DNA of 5,871 nucleotides, from positions 1 through 5,871 of the forward strand of contig CAAGHT010000165.1 of assembly GCA_900769775.1 (NCBI GenBank). The letters are read 5' to 3'. The first letter of the stretch is position 1. Each line of letters opens with the position of its first letter. The translations under genes were made by a program, and so were the position numbers. This document shows positions 5,843 to 5,871 of the stretch, in pieces. The notes beneath the pieces were generated by a model that made no database searches, was not told where the DNA came from, and saw only the letters and a list, made by a program, of their open reading frames with translations. This DNA is from Clostridia bacterium. GTDB taxonomy: Bacteria; Bacillota; Clostridia; Oscillospirales; Acutalibacteraceae.

Positions 5843-5871
5843 AAAATAAAAAGAAGAGATTCTAAACGAAC
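5843..5871 (+). repeat. Direct repeat, copy 2 (reaches the window edge)
   Basis: A 29-nt near-copy of 5620-5647, offset by 223 bp, with one substitution and one inserted A. It ends exactly at the window edge, so it is unknown whether the following bases (CCTCTTTTTATTTTT after copy 1) also recur, as a tandem array would predict. Confidence 0.85.

Larger units (their letters stand above)
5649..5858. repeat. Structured non-coding foldback element
   Basis: About 210 bp with imperfect inverted ends: CTCTTTTTATTTTT at 5649-5662 against the AAAAATAAAAAGAAGAG region at 5842-5858. Further in, GGGGAATCGACC (5674-5685) is inverted relative to GGTTCGAATCCC (5815-5826), and GTCTGC (5686-5691) relative to GCAGAC (5802-5807). 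Between these lie three hairpins: a GGCG/CGCC stem at 5692-5703, and those at 5723-5754 and 5762-5806. No credible gene occupies it: reading frames are short and lack ribosome binding sites. The inner part is visibly richer in G+C than the A/T-rich DNA beside it. It could be a MITE-like foldback element, one unit of an array with a 223-bp period, or a structured RNA. No transposase is in view. Confidence 0.55.

Noticed and set aside
5620..5871. CRISPR array from the repeated 28-29 nt sequence
   Set aside because: There are only two copies, the interval is about 195 bp instead of about 30-40, the interval is itself structured, and no cas genes are visible.

Overview
This 5.9 kb window looks like chromosomal DNA from a low-to-moderate G+C Gram-positive bacterium, most likely a gut-type Clostridia (Oscillospirales/Ruminococcaceae-like). 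The basis is strong purine-rich ribosome binding sites, consensus sigma-A-type promoters in very A/T-rich gaps, lipobox-bearing lipoproteins with acidic Ser/Thr/Pro linkers, and the gene families present. The taxonomic call is inference, as no rRNA or other marker is in the window.

Left edge (1-180): a divergent intergenic region. To the left (minus strand) lie the first 21 codons of a cofactor-independent (ApgM-type) phosphoglycerate mutase homologue, with a near-consensus promoter and ribosome binding site. To the right (plus strand) a weaker extended -10 promoter, with an 18-bp dyad in its spacer, drives a two-gene operon.

Plus-strand operon (181-2970): a 683-aa U32-family protein with the long RlhA-like architecture (rRNA hydroxylation is the best-supported role of that subfamily) overlaps by one base (TAATG) a 234-aa HAD-superfamily phosphatase. 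A 12-bp GC-rich hairpin followed by a T-run ends the operon.

Minus-strand operon (5466 to 2974, convergent with the first): two tandem paralogous lipoproteins of 406 and 419 aa. Each is an SGNH/GDSL hydrolase whose core is split by an inserted beta-rich domain. They are separated by 12 bp, and the second ribosome binding site overlaps the first stop codon. They are probably surface-anchored esterases acting on an acylated cell-wall or dietary polysaccharide; the substrate cannot be read from the sequence. The upstream paralogue has lost the block II glycine.

Right edge (5467-5871): a 405-bp gene-free stretch. It holds the promoter of the lipoprotein operon and then a structured, non-coding repeat element. 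A 28-29 nt sequence occurs twice, 223 bp apart, and the second copy runs to the window edge. Between the copies are three hairpins and two inverted, tRNA-T-arm-like motifs. This is the least explained and most interesting part of the window. It could be a foldback/MITE-like element, one unit of a tandem array, or a structured RNA.
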